Shown here: one piece after another, positions 17,775 through 29,767 of the stretch
Position numbering within the stretch: the first letter of the stretch is position 1
Layout of the letters: each line of letters begins with the position of its first letter
Assembly (NCBI GenBank): GCA_019454045.1
Contig: SKCR01018445.1
Coordinates: 124,001 to 188,000, forward strand
DNA: 64,000 bases
Direction: 5' to 3'
Origin: Zanthoxylum bungeanum
Lineage: Eukaryota > Streptophyta > Magnoliopsida > Sapindales > Rutaceae
The notes under the pieces: model-generated
Database searches by the model: none
What the model was told of the DNA's origin: nothing
What the model saw: only the letters and a program-made list of their open reading frames with translations
Translations under genes and position numbers: made by a program

Positions 17775-20180
17775 TGTTAGGGTTGGTGCTCAGAGCGCCA
17801 ATTTCCTGTTGTATTTCCTTGTAAATACTCTTGTAAATATTTTATTATGAATAAAATAAGCAGTTTCTATAATATAGTATATCTCTTCATATGGTAAAGA
17901 CGTAATTGACCTTAGAATGATTAGTAATGATGCAGTTGCAAAAGCGTCACAACTGACATTGAATTGTATCATGACGTTGTCATTCTTATACTGTTCCTGG
18001 TCGAGGTTTACATTACTTGGTCAGTAAAGCAAACCCGTTGAGACTGGTACATGTCGTATACTGGAATATATGATTATAATGGTTTCTCAATGAACCATGA
18101 GTCTTGGAGACTTGTATAGACGTGTAGGTGTTTATAGCGGATAAATATTGAACGACTCACCGAAGATTCTTAATGGATGGTACACCAACGTCAATAAGAA
18201 TCTTCTCAGGTTGAGTAGCATTAGTGGTTTTTTGACTTGAGATACCACTGTGGGCAAATGAGAAATCTTCCACACTTAGATAACAGTCACATCACCGATC
18301 AGTTTAGATTAGACCTCCACATGTTCATTGAGTGTGGACAAATCCTTAGGGTGTCTTGTGTGTGTCAAGACCGGATCCGTCAGTTCTGTGTACAGAGCAT
18401 AGGTAGTCCATATATTATTAGAAATCAAATAAAAACCATGGGCCCGTGGTACACTTTAGAAGTGAGTTCTAAATGTTCCTTTAGAGATTGCTAATAGAGA
18501 GATCGACGAGATTATCCCTATAGAGATTTGACGTTTACATCTATATCACTGGGATATATCCGGATACTTGTGACAGATGAATTAAACATAGCCATGACCT
18601 CGATCTGTATGATTCATCGAGTTTATTTGTGGTCGTCATAATTTACGGGTGGGTAAATTATGGACACGAAATTGGATCTTGTGACGGATATGCCTGAATC
18701 TAGAGAGTCTCACAAGTGAAATATACTCGTTGAGCACTAGGTCAACTCTTATGAATAATACTGATTATTTATAACTCGTTTAATGGTTAAACGAAAATTA
18801 CATGCAAATGGACCTAATGGTCATTTTCTAATTGATGTGTATTTTTATTTAATATTGATTTTATTAAATACACATTAATTAAATGTCAAATGGTGATTTT
18901 TGACGTATATGATTGATATATGTATTTTGATTATTTAATGAAAATATAATACATATATTAAGATATTTGTATTTAATTATTTAATTTTATAAATATTATA
19001 TGATTAAATTAATTAAAGTTACAAAATATCTTAAGTCATGATTTACTTTATTAAAGTAAGTAAATGGCCTTAGGTTATTGGTTACACTTGCTTATTAGCA
19101 TTAAATGGTTTAATGATGAAATACTAAAAGTTTGTATTTCATTTTTGATTTAATTAATTGAAACCAAAAATAAAAAAATATCATGATATTTTCTTTGAAG
19201 TTTCAGCCAAGTGGGGTGACTAACAAAAGGGTTTTGTTTTTCATTTGTTTCATAACAACAAGTTACCAAAAACATAACAAAAAAGGTTGAGAGCAAAGTT
19301 GAAGAACAAAGAGAAAAAGCTTGGAAATATTTGGATTTTGTAAGTTTTTTCTTAAACTTTTCAACTAAGAAATTATTTCTATCATTCTTAGCTTCAACAT
19401 GTGTTGCTAGGATGTTGTCTCTACACTTTTAGTTAGTGATTAAATGGTTGTGAACTTGTTTGAAAGATGAAAGCATGTATGATAACAAATTGAGCTTTAA
19501 CTAAGTTCTTAAGCTTTCTTTTGATTAATTAGTAATCAAGTTGTCATTCTAGAGTTTTTTAGCCACTCATTGATGACCTAGAATTGTTCTTGAGTTGTTT
19601 CATGGTTGTGAGACTTGTTTGTTGTAGCAAAGATTGAATTAAAGTATTGAATTTGTTTAATTTGGTGTAATTTATCAATTTGAAGAAATTATAAAATTAG
19701 GGTTCATAACCCTTTCCAAATTTGGGGTTTTTTCATATATGTGATGTATTATGATGTGTATATAATGAAAATTAATTTTTGGGTTGATTGTATTTGATCT
19801 TGACAAGTTTTGAACAAAAATGGATCAAATTGCAAAAACTAAAAAGTTATGGGTAGTTCGGCAATTTGACAGATTTTGGCCATTTTGTTGTAATTTATTT
19901 TTGACGTGTTGGACATGTTGGAAATCATTTTAGAATTGATTTAGAATCATCCAAAATTATATTTGACAATTGAGGAGTAAAATGAACAAAATACAAAGTT
20001 TGAGGGTCAAACGGTAATTTTCAAGAAATATGATTTCTTGAGTTAAATTTCAGTTTTTAAGTATTGGGTTGTTAAATAAATAAGTTTATTTAATTAATCC
20101 AAAAAAAATTATTGAAATCGAAAAATTATGATTTTCAATGTTCCGCTGCGTCACCGGATATTCCCTATAAAACCCCTACA
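17775..20180 (+). repeat. 3' LTR of copia-1 (full length, 2406 bp)
   Basis: It runs from TGTTAGGGTTGGTGC to CCCCTACA. The last 0.85 kb matches 1968-2817. The opening 'ttagggttggtgctcagagc' is shared with the LTRs at 21696 and 27324 and, more weakly, with the minus-strand LTR at 32259, so these families are related. An inverted repeat at 18831-18880 could form a hairpin. Confidence 0.9.
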
Positions 20181-20514
20181 GTTACATCCCGCTGAGGCCC
20201 TACTGTTTTGTGTTAGCACAATGAGCGAAGCTTTCCCTTGTGGCTTATTTTGTTTTGCAGGTCCTTGCAGATCATTCCCTTTTGGGATTGGAGCATGACG
20301 AAAGCATGCATCAGCCCGGGGTGGCATAAGATGAGCTTTTTCAACCGAATAAGCCAATGGATGGACTGACTAGAGTTCGCTCAGGCCAACCTCTTCGGTC
20401 AGAGAAGGCCTAGTGGAAGAGATGACCCAGTTATGAATCAGAAGCAGAGAAGTAACCACCATATTTTATAAAGTTTCTAACATCAACTCGTTGATATTGA
20501 GAATGGGGGACAAA
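20181..20514 (+). other. 3' end of gypsy interior and polypurine tract
   Basis: The short remnant of gypsy interior after copia-1 has no open frame of note. It ends in GAGAATGGGGGACAAA (20499-20514), a purine tract immediately before the LTR start TGTTGATGG. Confidence 0.65.
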
Positions 20515-21568
20515 TGTTGATGGTGGTTTTTCACCCCGAGGAAGTTCAAATAATGAGGAGGGGTAGATAAGGTTTGTACTTGGCCAAAAGAGGATGATAA
20601 AAATCCAAGGGACCAGAAAGGCTGAAGTCAGACAGAGGGGCCCGACCCCACTATATAGAAGAGTTTCTCAAGGGCAGAGTAAGTTGAGGACGAAGTGAGT
20701 TTTTGATCCAACCCGGCCTAGAGAAGAAATGTTGGATTTGGTCACGTTTGAGTATTTACGGAAACCGACCCGAGGGGTTTATGCTAGCAACCCCACCAAG
20801 TTAAGGAAGCTAGAGGAAGCTTTGACAAGTATCATCTTCCTCGGTATGCCGATTTGAGGAACAAAGATGAGATCATAGGCTGACCTGTATTGGAGTCACA
20901 TAACGTATGCTCTATTTGGAAGTTTGAGCCTCCAGAAGGCTAATGTGACGGAAGTTGATCAACAGCTCTTCTTGGGAAGGGACCCTGTCAAACATAACAA
21001 TATTGGAGCAGTTGAGTTGTAGGTCGTCACACTAACCATACGTGTAGTAGTGGCCAAAAAGTTGGTGATGTATTTTCGCTGACAATGGTGGTTGAGCCAA
21101 GTGTCAAAAAGAATGTTTGCTAAGTGGTTGGGGAAAAGAAGCATGGGACAATGATGACAAAGTGACATGAGCTAACATCATTGGCGGTGGAATAGTGGAT
21201 TTGAGAGCCTATATAGGGGTTGGTTATTTTTTGCATCTCACAACTTTGAGAGAAATTTAGAGTTGAAAGGTTAATGATAGAGAGAGAAAGCATGTCGACA
21301 CCCGACCACTTGAGAGAATTGTAACGGGCTATTGCAAGACCTGAAATGTTCGATATTGACCCTGAGTAGGTAATAAAATACCTCTCCTTTCTCCCGTGGA
21401 CGTAGGTTGGAGTCACTCTCCGCCGAACCACGTCAATTCCATTTATTCTTGTATGCCTGCTAAATTTACTTTTGGTTTCCTACTAACCAAATAATTCACT
21501 CCTGAATGAGGTCTGTTCGAAGGGTCAATTTCCCATATTGCTCTTGGAACAAAAAACAGACGTCAACA
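20515..21568 (+). repeat. 3' LTR of the Tat-like gypsy element (1054 bp)
   Basis: It is bounded by TGTTGA and TCAACA, a perfect six-base inverted repeat. The 3' half matches the LTR ending at 950. A TATATA at about 21210 corresponds to the TATA box at 477 in the other copy. Confidence 0.85.
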
Positions 21569-21695
21569 CATCATATACCCTTTTTTAAGTCAATTTGTAC
21601 ACTATTAATTTTCTATTCTTATCCTCTGTACGTCTTCCCTCGTTGGTTCTAGACATTCAAGGATTAGTATTTGGTACAACAAAATAACATGAAAT
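21569..21695. other. Short spacer between two elements
   Basis: This is 127 bases of AT-rich DNA with no feature, between the gypsy LTR and the next copia LTR. It may be original flanking DNA. Confidence 0.5.
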
Positions 21696-24210
21696 TGTTA
21701 GGGTTGGTGCTCAGAGTACCAATCCGGATAGTATTTATGTCCGATTCATGAATACGAATAATTCTTTTTTCCATAATATTACTTATTTAATGATAGCACC
21801 TCTTGTCTTTTATATACATATTCGATCTAATTACGATTAGATATCTAATTATGATTAGATTGAAACTAAATATGATGTAGTGATACGTGTATATTAGACA
21901 AAGAGCTTAAGATTTATAATGTAGTGCGCAGTTACAACGTAGTTTGTAATTGACATTGGGAAACGTCACTCTAAGTTTTATATCCTTAAATAAAGTTCCT
22001 GGTCAAGATTTACTAACACGGGTCGGTTAGTAAAATCCGTTGAGACCAATATATGTCATATATCGTGACTTGCTCCGATGGTTTATCCCAATGAACCATG
22101 AGTCTAGGGAGACTCGTTTAGACATGTAGGTGTTTATTTGATAAACACTGAACGACTCACTGAATATTTCCTAATATATGGTACACCAACGTCAATAGGA
22201 ATCTTCTCGAGTTGAGTGAGCATAGTGGTCCTTCGACTTGAGATACCACAGTGGATATATGAGTTATCATCCACACTTTGATGGCAGTCACGTCACCGAT
22301 CTATTAAGATCAGACCTCCGCCTGTTCGTTGGGTGTAGACTGATGTTCATGATATCCAGTGCGTATCAAGATAGAATCTGTCAGTCCTGTGTACAGGGCA
22401 TAAGTTTCCTAAATGTGTTTGCGATCTAGTAAATCCATGGCTGTGGTATAACTTCAGAAGTGAGTTCTGTGTGTTATTTAGAGATCGTAAATTTAAAAAT
22501 TGACTATATTATACCATTAGGATTTGACGTTCTTATATATATCCCAAGTATAATAGGGATAGCATGTGACAGAGGGATTATACGTATGCAATGACCTCGA
22601 CTTGCATAGTTTAGCGAGATTATCCGTGATCGTCATAATTCATGAGTGGGTGAATTATGGACACGAAATTGGATTTCGTGATGGATAAACCTAAACTTAG
22701 AGAGTCCCACAATATGAAGTGTACTCATTGAGCACTTGGGAAATACTTTATGAATAATACAGATTATTCATAATACTTCACCGAATTAAATGAGTTAATT
22801 CGAATCGTTTAAACGGTTAAACGAAAACACATGCTTTAGGGAATTTTGGTAAATAATAATTAATGTGTATTTGTATTTGATACAAAATTTGATTTGATAC
22901 ATATTAATTAATTGTCAAATGGGACTTTGACACATGCCATTAATATATGTATCTATTATTTAATGTAAATAAAATTACATATATAACAATTAAATTAATT
23001 ATTTATTTAGATATTTAAATGTTAAATATTTGAATAATTAATTGATATTATTTTTTATAATTGTTATGAAAAATATTTAATTATTATCGGTAATAAGTGG
23101 AATATTCATTTAAGTTTAAAGTTATCAAATTGAATTTGACAACTTAAAAGCTTATTAGATATTTTTTCAAAATGACAAAAATTCCCATCACCCCTAAATT
23201 TCGGCCATGTGCATATTTAAAGGGAAAAATTATTTTCTCTTTCATTACGCTTGTCTTGGCCAAGTTTCCACCATTTTTAGAGAGCTTCCAAAATTGTTTT
23301 TGAGAAAAACTTGAGAAAAAATGAATAAATCAAGAAGAAAGCTTAAGGAAATTTGACGATTTTGAGGTAATCTTTAATATTCTTAAGCTTAGAAAGTTTG
23401 TTTCTTGTTCTTGAATATCTAGAATTATTCTAGGGTTTACTTTCTTTCTTAGATTTTGGGGCTTTTTGATTTGGAGGATGGATTTGGAGGCTAGATGCAT
23501 GTGTGAAGTTAGATTGAATAATATTAGTTCAATTTTTTCATTTGATGACTTGTTGCCATTCTAGAGTGTTATGACCACTCTTTTAATGCCTATAATTATT
23601 CTTGGGTGCTTCATTGGTGGTGGCTTGGATTGGTGTTGTGATTAATGTGATTAATGTTAAGAAAATTGGATTAAAGCATGAAATATTGATATTTTTTGTT
23701 TCTAAATCAGATCTGGAAAACTGGGTTTATGGTGATGAAAATTATGTCATATAAATGTATTGGATGTGTTTTTAGTATTGGAACAATTGCCGGAAACTGT
23801 TTCGGAGTGGAAATATGCGAAAACGGTGAAAAATGACGTTCTGGGTGACTTTTGAGCCAACCGGGTGACGGCTGCCCAAACAGTGAGTTGGTCACTGTTC
23901 AGGCAGCTCATGAACTGCCCTAGTACTTTTGGGGCTGACCTGGGCACCCTCATGTGCATTGGGTGGTCGGTTCGATCAAAACGCGTTTTATGCCGTTTTA
24001 CGGAAAAAAAAAACATTTTTCGTAAAAGTTTCGTGATGTTTCTTAACTATTTTTGTCGTTATTTGATATCAAATAAATATGTTTAGGTGAAATATGAATG
24101 AATTATTCATATTGGATATTGAATAATTCATTCGGTAATTTAAAAAGTTTTAAAATTACGATTTCATCCGAACCACGAGCTTCCGCTGCGCCCGCGCCAA
24201 AACCTTAACA
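21696..24210 (+). repeat. 5' LTR of an old copia element (copia-2)
   Basis: It starts with TGTTAGGGTTGGTGC and ends CGCCAAAACCTTAACA (2515 bp). The start matches 27324-27869 closely. The end resembles the copia-1 LTR end ('ttccgctgcg' then 'ccttaaca'/'cctaca'). No primer-binding site can be recognised immediately after it. An inverted repeat at about 22858-22915 is comparable to the one at 18831 in copia-1. Confidence 0.8.
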
Positions 24211-27200
24211 TGAGATGGATCAATAATAACACTTCTTGTTGGCCCATTGTTCTAATGATTATACTAATGAAATTATATGTAGGCGAGATAAATTTTTTGA
24301 TATGTGAAGAATTGCTTGTGACATGAAAAGAAGTATGTTATGAGTTTACTATGTGCATCATTTGATAGGAATCCGTGAAGTGTGTTGCAAATTACAAAAC
24401 TAAAGAAATGAGATATGTGTAGTTATGTGTAGAGAATATTGATTCTCTCAACACGACAACTAAAGGTATTAGATACCGAATCTCACGTCTAGTTATTTAA
24501 AATATTATTTAATGATTGTTTTGATATTTGATATCACAACTCATGACTATTGGATAGTTACTTGTTCTATGAAAATAATTGTTACATATTTTAATATGAC
24601 TAGTAGTGCCATTGATGTAAAGATAAATATTAAGAAATATTTTCGGTAATGTAAATAATTTATAACAGTAGTTTATGAAGTTTTATCACTTAAGCATTAT
24701 ATGTTTATCCCGTATGGTAAATGATGGTATGATATGAGATCACACTACAAATCTGTATCCATTTAATGAATATTGTATTCAAGGAATGTGATTAAATATC
24801 ATTTAACCAATAATCGTTATTGGACCACAAATTTATTAAATTAATACATTAGATGTATGTAGTTCAATGAATTATTAATTATTTCGGGTAGTTTTCTTTA
24901 CTTCGTAACTTAGTCAATGAATTTTCATGACTTAGTTACGTGTTCAGTTAGAACACACAATAAATATCTTAAAAGGTTCGAGAACTTTCAATTTGTTCTG
25001 ATGAAATGTGGATAAAATATTTTGACAGGTTCAAAGATTTTATAAATGAAGTTTTGAAAATTGTATCCTTAAAATTCATTGCGAGTCTTTGAATTATTTA
25101 AAGATGTTTTGATACGAATAAATAGATGAATTTTTGGCAATTATTTCTAAGATTATTTCATGCATATGATTCTTACTCAAGATTAACCTTCTAAGATTCA
25201 ATCGTGATGAAATTGTTCAGATGGAGGAATCGAATCTTATATGATTTTATTCATTTTATATTGAGTATTACCGAATTAGTTTCGATGCTCTTGGGGATAT
25301 GCTCCAGTACCATTGTTTCATCCTTTTGATTAAGGTTCCATTAGTTTATACAGTTACGTGTACGATATGTATAAGTATACAATTCGAATCTTGAAAAGTT
25401 TGAGATTTGAATTTTTTTTTTTGTATAACGGTTATACAATTGAAAGTACTTGCGTCTCGGAGGTACAAGTAATAATTTTTTATTCGTTCTATTTAATAGA
25501 ATCTTATATTCTATTTGATAGAATATCTATTCTACGATCACGAGTAATAAAATTATTTTATCACTTGGTGTTTGACATTGGATGTTGACGATTGTAAAGA
25601 AAATTTGACTTATTGAAGTCAATTGTGAGAATGATGAACTGTAAATAGAACCATATAACTAATTAGATGATAAGACCCTTACACATCTTTCATATAAGTT
25701 CAATAGGATGTCGAAGTCATTTGTGCAGTATTTGATACTTAATGGTTCTGTTGATTTCTTAACGAAGAAAATTATCATATAACTTATAGTATGAGCGATA
25801 TCCGATATCGAATCCGGAAGTTAACTTTGAACCATAGATCTAAGATTGTTATTATCTTACTACAATCGAGTTTTGAACTTGATTGAACTTTTTTTATGAA
25901 TTTTTCATAAAAAAATGTAAATGGTTTGTGCAGAAAAAGTGAAGTGGGCTTATTAAAGGTTCAACCTTTATAATTTGATAATGAGAAAGGTTATACTAAG
26001 CAATCTATTATATATTATGGGGAAACTTGTCTCTAGTCACACTAATGGAATAATTTGGATCTTTTAGTTAATGCTAATACTAGAATGTGTATTTTGGCTA
26101 GGAATACAGAAGGGGCGTTTCTGGATGGTTTCTTCGGCGAATAGATTTATTTGGATTTCTTTGTTTGAATAGTTCCATTGAGGAATAGCCTTAGAGTTTG
26201 TATTCTACTAAGATCACAGTTTGATATGTTAGCGTATAGAGCCTATTGTACAATTAAATGGGCTTTCCAGAAATATGTGCTCTCTAGTTTTGACATTTGT
26301 TAGATTATCTGATTCTATCAAAGTGTAGAGAATACATGTGTGATAAAAAGGTTGGTGGGAGCATACAAATTTTTTCTAATGTTATATATCATAATGATAT
26401 TTTTTTAGTGAGGTAATAATGAGATGCTTGTGAGGTAAATGGTTTACTTGAGTCTTCTTATCTCTGTGAATGCAGTGAGAGTAGTCTCTGTTATATTTGA
26501 TATAAAGTTTTATATTTGATATGAAAATGTGAGACTAGTGACATGCTTGCATTAGTTGTGCATTAGATACGATCTAATAAAGGATACAACATGAGTATCT
26601 GTGTGATAGTTAGTAAGACTATTTGATAGTTAATGTGTCTTTTATGTATTTAGTATTCATCTTTCGTATATGATGATTCCTCAGTTGAAAGAGAATTTGA
26701 TTAGAATGTCTAGTCAGTTTTATGCATCATAGGATGATGGCATAATGATTAATGTATTATGTACAATTTAAGATATCAATTTAGCCGTAATTATTATGAG
26801 CTATTCTAATACGCTGTAAACCATAGGATGAAACTTGAAACATATTCTATAGTGTATTTAAGATATTAAGAACACGTTTCTTATTCTTGAAGATTGTAGT
26901 ATGCAATCATGATGGTAGAATTAGATTTGAGTCTGATAGTGACGATAGATTTTCTTCATCATATAGAATCAGAAAAGATGCAGTGAAAGTGTCACGATTG
27001 ATTCCACTGTTCAAGCGAAATTAATTGTAACTTATGAAGTACTGACTTATGAAGTTGCATAGTGACCTTTTAGATTAGAAGTTTGGATATTGATATCGCA
27101 TCTGAGAACTATTGATGTAGAACTTAGTTTCCACTTAATATGTTTGATGTTGCCCAAGGGAAACATTTGGGATTGTTGGACAAACTCAAAATATAATAGT

Positions 27201-27323
27201 AGACCTACTCTCTTATGCCTACCTTTTGAGTGCTATGTGAGCTCTTGAGGGCCATGCGTATACGATACACATTAATATGTGTATAGGATACCATGGATTG
27301 ACACTAGAACAAGTGAGATAAAT
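24211..27323 (+). pseudogene. Strongly decayed copia-2 interior
   Basis: No long open frame remains, but copia pol landmarks appear in order at DNA level: 'gcgtttctggatggtttc' (near 26115, from MDVKTAFLNGF), a degraded YVDD region (near 26390), 'atgtattatgtac' (near 26754, from AMLCTR), and 'gattccactgttcaagcgaaatta' (near 26999, from DSTTEAEYI). The sequence ends with 'ggattgacactagaac' just before the 3' LTR. The amount of decay makes this one of the oldest elements in the window. Confidence 0.65.
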
Positions 27324-27869
27324 TGTTAGGGTTGGTGCTCGGAGCGCCAATCCGGATAGTATTTATGTTCGGTTCATGAATACGAACAATTCATTTTCCA
27401 TAATATTATGTATTTATAGTAGCATCTATTGTCTTTTATATATATTCGATCTAATTTGATTAGATTGAAACTAAATTCGATTTAATGATATGTATATATT
27501 AGACAAAGACCTGAAGATTTACAACATTTTGCACAGTTATATCGTGGGTTGTAATTGACATTGGGAAGCATCACTATAAGTTGTATATTCTCAAATAAAA
27601 TTCCTGGTCAAGATTTACTGACACGAGTCGGTTAGTAAAATACACTGAGACAAGTACATATAGTATCGAGACTTGGTCCGATGGTTTATCCCAGTGAGCC
27701 ATGAGTCTTCGAAGACTCGTATATATATTTAGGTGTTTATTCGATAAACATTGAATGACTCACTGAAGTTTCCTAATAGATGGTACACCAACATCAATAG
27801 GAATTTTCTCGAGTCGAGTAGTATGATGGTCCTTAGACTTGAGATACCACAATGGATATATGAGTTATC
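27324..27869 (+). repeat. 3' LTR of copia-2, interrupted after 546 bp
   Basis: It matches 21696-22270 from TGTTAGGGTTGGTGC to 'gatatatgagttatc', and then switches to a new LTR at 27870. The rest of this LTR is not seen elsewhere in the window. Confidence 0.85.
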
Positions 27870-29767
27870 TGTAACACCCCGGTAATTTCGATGACTGATA
27901 TGTTATAAGAGGCATAATACATGATATAAATCATGCTCAATCGTGTATGTGCTCGTGAAATTTCTTGGCGGACATTTGGCAAATCCTTTACAGTTCTGAT
28001 TCAGAATTCATTTCTATACCACTCCGAACAATCCTTAGTATTTGAGCCATAGCATTTCCATACGATCTTAGATTTTTATGAATTTTATATCGGTGGAAAT
28101 CCAAGACCGAGGCCTACTACTTCAGATTTTGATATTTTTCCAAATTCGAACTAGAAACAGGTCAAAATACAGCTCAAAATACGGATGAACGGTACCCGAT
28201 TACCAATCTAGAGAATTCTCAAAATTTCTGATTTTTTTGTACCATTAAATCATTAAATATTCAGCCTTTAGTATAAATGGGAAGTACTATCAACTCATCT
28301 CTCAAAATTGGGAAGAGAGGAGAATACGTGAAGGTGGAAAAGAAAGAAGAAATGAGGGAGAGAGAGATTTACAACTTCACAAAAAATCTTGAAGAAAAAT
28401 GGAGAGAATCCAACCAAGTTTAAGAGGGAGAAATAAAGGCTTGTGGACTCTAATAAAGAAGAAGGAACATGATTCACGGTGTGTAAGGCTTGATCCAAAT
28501 CTTGATATATTGAGTTTTGATGATTTGATGATTGTTGTATGTTGTTAGCTTGGAGGTTATGTAATTTGGGTGGTTTATTATATTAAGAATATAATATTTT
28601 GAGCAACCCATAAGTTATATTACCCTAGTTGATGAACTAAGTAAAGGGTTATAAGGTTTGATGGTGTGAGGATGTTAGAAACTTATGATGATGATGAGTT
28701 GGATACTTATAAATGTTCGAACTTTTGTAAGGATTGAACTTTCGAGCATTGTCATATTGAAGAGTCATGTTTGCCCCTGAAATCAGTCGATCATCGCGAC
28801 GCCAATGGGCCAGCGTCACGACGCAAAATAAGAAGGTGTTTTATGCGTCAAGTCAATGTGTGAGCGTCACGACGCTTAACGCTAAATTTCTTGACGCGAA
28901 ATAGGGGATGTCTCTGCCTCAGTTCTGTTTTTATGGGAGTCGTGACGCCTAGAAACCAGCTTCATAATACGCAACGAGATTTGCCTCTGCCTCGACCCTG
29001 CCCAGGTGGGTGTCGTGACGCGCAACGCTTGGCTTCGCGATGCGTGTTCATTTTTATTCAAAATCAGTTTTATCCATTTCTATTTCATCCTAGAATGTTA
29101 GAGGCCATGATAAGGGTCTCGTTTCAGCTCACATACACGTTATCTATCATGTCACAAGCATAGTACATCATATAGTGATAATAGTTCCGAAGCATATTCT
29201 ATGACTTGTGTACTAATCAAGTTTATCGATTCAAAATTATCGGCAGGAACCCCAAGTTCTTCGACGAGGTGAAACAATGTCAGTCAGATTCCAATTTGTG
29301 AGTGGATGTTTTCTTTTCAAAGTTGTATTTACTTATATATTTTGAATTGATACTTACTTTTGAGCACATACGGCGTTAGCCAAACTTACTTTCAACTATG
29401 ATTTTGAATAATAATTTTTTTAGAAAGCTTTGAGTTTAACAGTATGATTTTGTGATTTTTGAGATTGGGGGAAAATCCAATCTAATGACTTATGGAATTG
29501 ATGGACATGGATTTGAATTTTTGGAGGCATGGGGGAAACCACCTCAGACTATAACTTGGAATTGACGGACACAGATAACGTGTGCACACGTAGCTCAGGA
29601 CAATGGATGATAGATGCCCTTATATCCTAGTTTCAGGGCTAGGGTGTAACGACTGGTAGCCTCTACTACTGTTACATTATAGTACCATGGTATTACGGGA
29701 CGAAGGCAACATAATATAAGTTATGATAGGACGCAAAAACACTCATGGAACGACTATGGGGACAATC
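27870..29767 (+). repeat. Chromovirus-like gypsy LTR or element start
   Basis: It opens with TGTAACACCCCGG, a common start of plant chromovirus LTRs, inserted into the copia-2 LTR (five-base flank TTATC). It contains several GTCACGACGC-type palindromes (28792-29044) like those in the Athila/Tat-like element. No coding region is recognisable and the far end is cut at 29768 by another LTR, so the boundary and lineage are uncertain. Confidence 0.55.
28792..29044. repeat. Cluster of GCGTCACGACGC palindrome variants
   Basis: CATCGCGACGC (28792-28802), GCGTCACGACGC (28813-28824 and 28864-28875), GTCGTGACGC (28939 and about 29012) and CTTCGCGATGCG (29033-29044) lie in an otherwise AT-rich LTR. They echo the GCGTCGCGACGC pairs in the Athila/Tat-like LTRs. 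Many single differences are C to T or G to A, as expected from cytosine deamination. Confidence 0.6.

Larger units (their letters stand above)
1968..20180 (+). mobile_element. Ty1/copia retrotransposon (copia-1), itself interrupted
   Basis: It consists of a truncated 5' LTR (1968-2817), a copia primer-binding site, a structured leader, the first 46 codons of gag, a large Athila/Tat-like insertion (3710-14912), then the pre-integrase, integrase, reverse transcriptase and RNase H remnants and a complete 3' LTR (17775-20180). The two LTR parts align closely, supporting a single element. The rest of gag and the protease are absent at the insertion point, so DNA was lost there. Domain order integrase before reverse transcriptase makes it copia. 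Confidence 0.8.
171..21568 (+). mobile_element. Tat-like Ty3/gypsy retrotransposon (outer host of the left nested stack)
   Basis: Two related LTRs in the same orientation (about 171-950 and 20515-21568) bracket gypsy sequence: a primer-binding site and gag remnant on the left, and a short 3' interior with a purine tract on the right. Everything between about 1968 and 20180 is a later copia insertion. Most of the gypsy pol is missing, so deletion has occurred as well as insertion. The Tat/Retand assignment rests on the TGGCGCCGTTCGTGGG binding site and a Gag fragment of the type EHIEDLVKNGYLKEYV. The element cannot transpose by itself. Confidence 0.7.

Noticed and set aside
28891..29163. 90-codon frame in the chromovirus-like LTR
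   Set aside because: It is produced by the GC-rich palindrome cluster and has no Gag or Pol motif.
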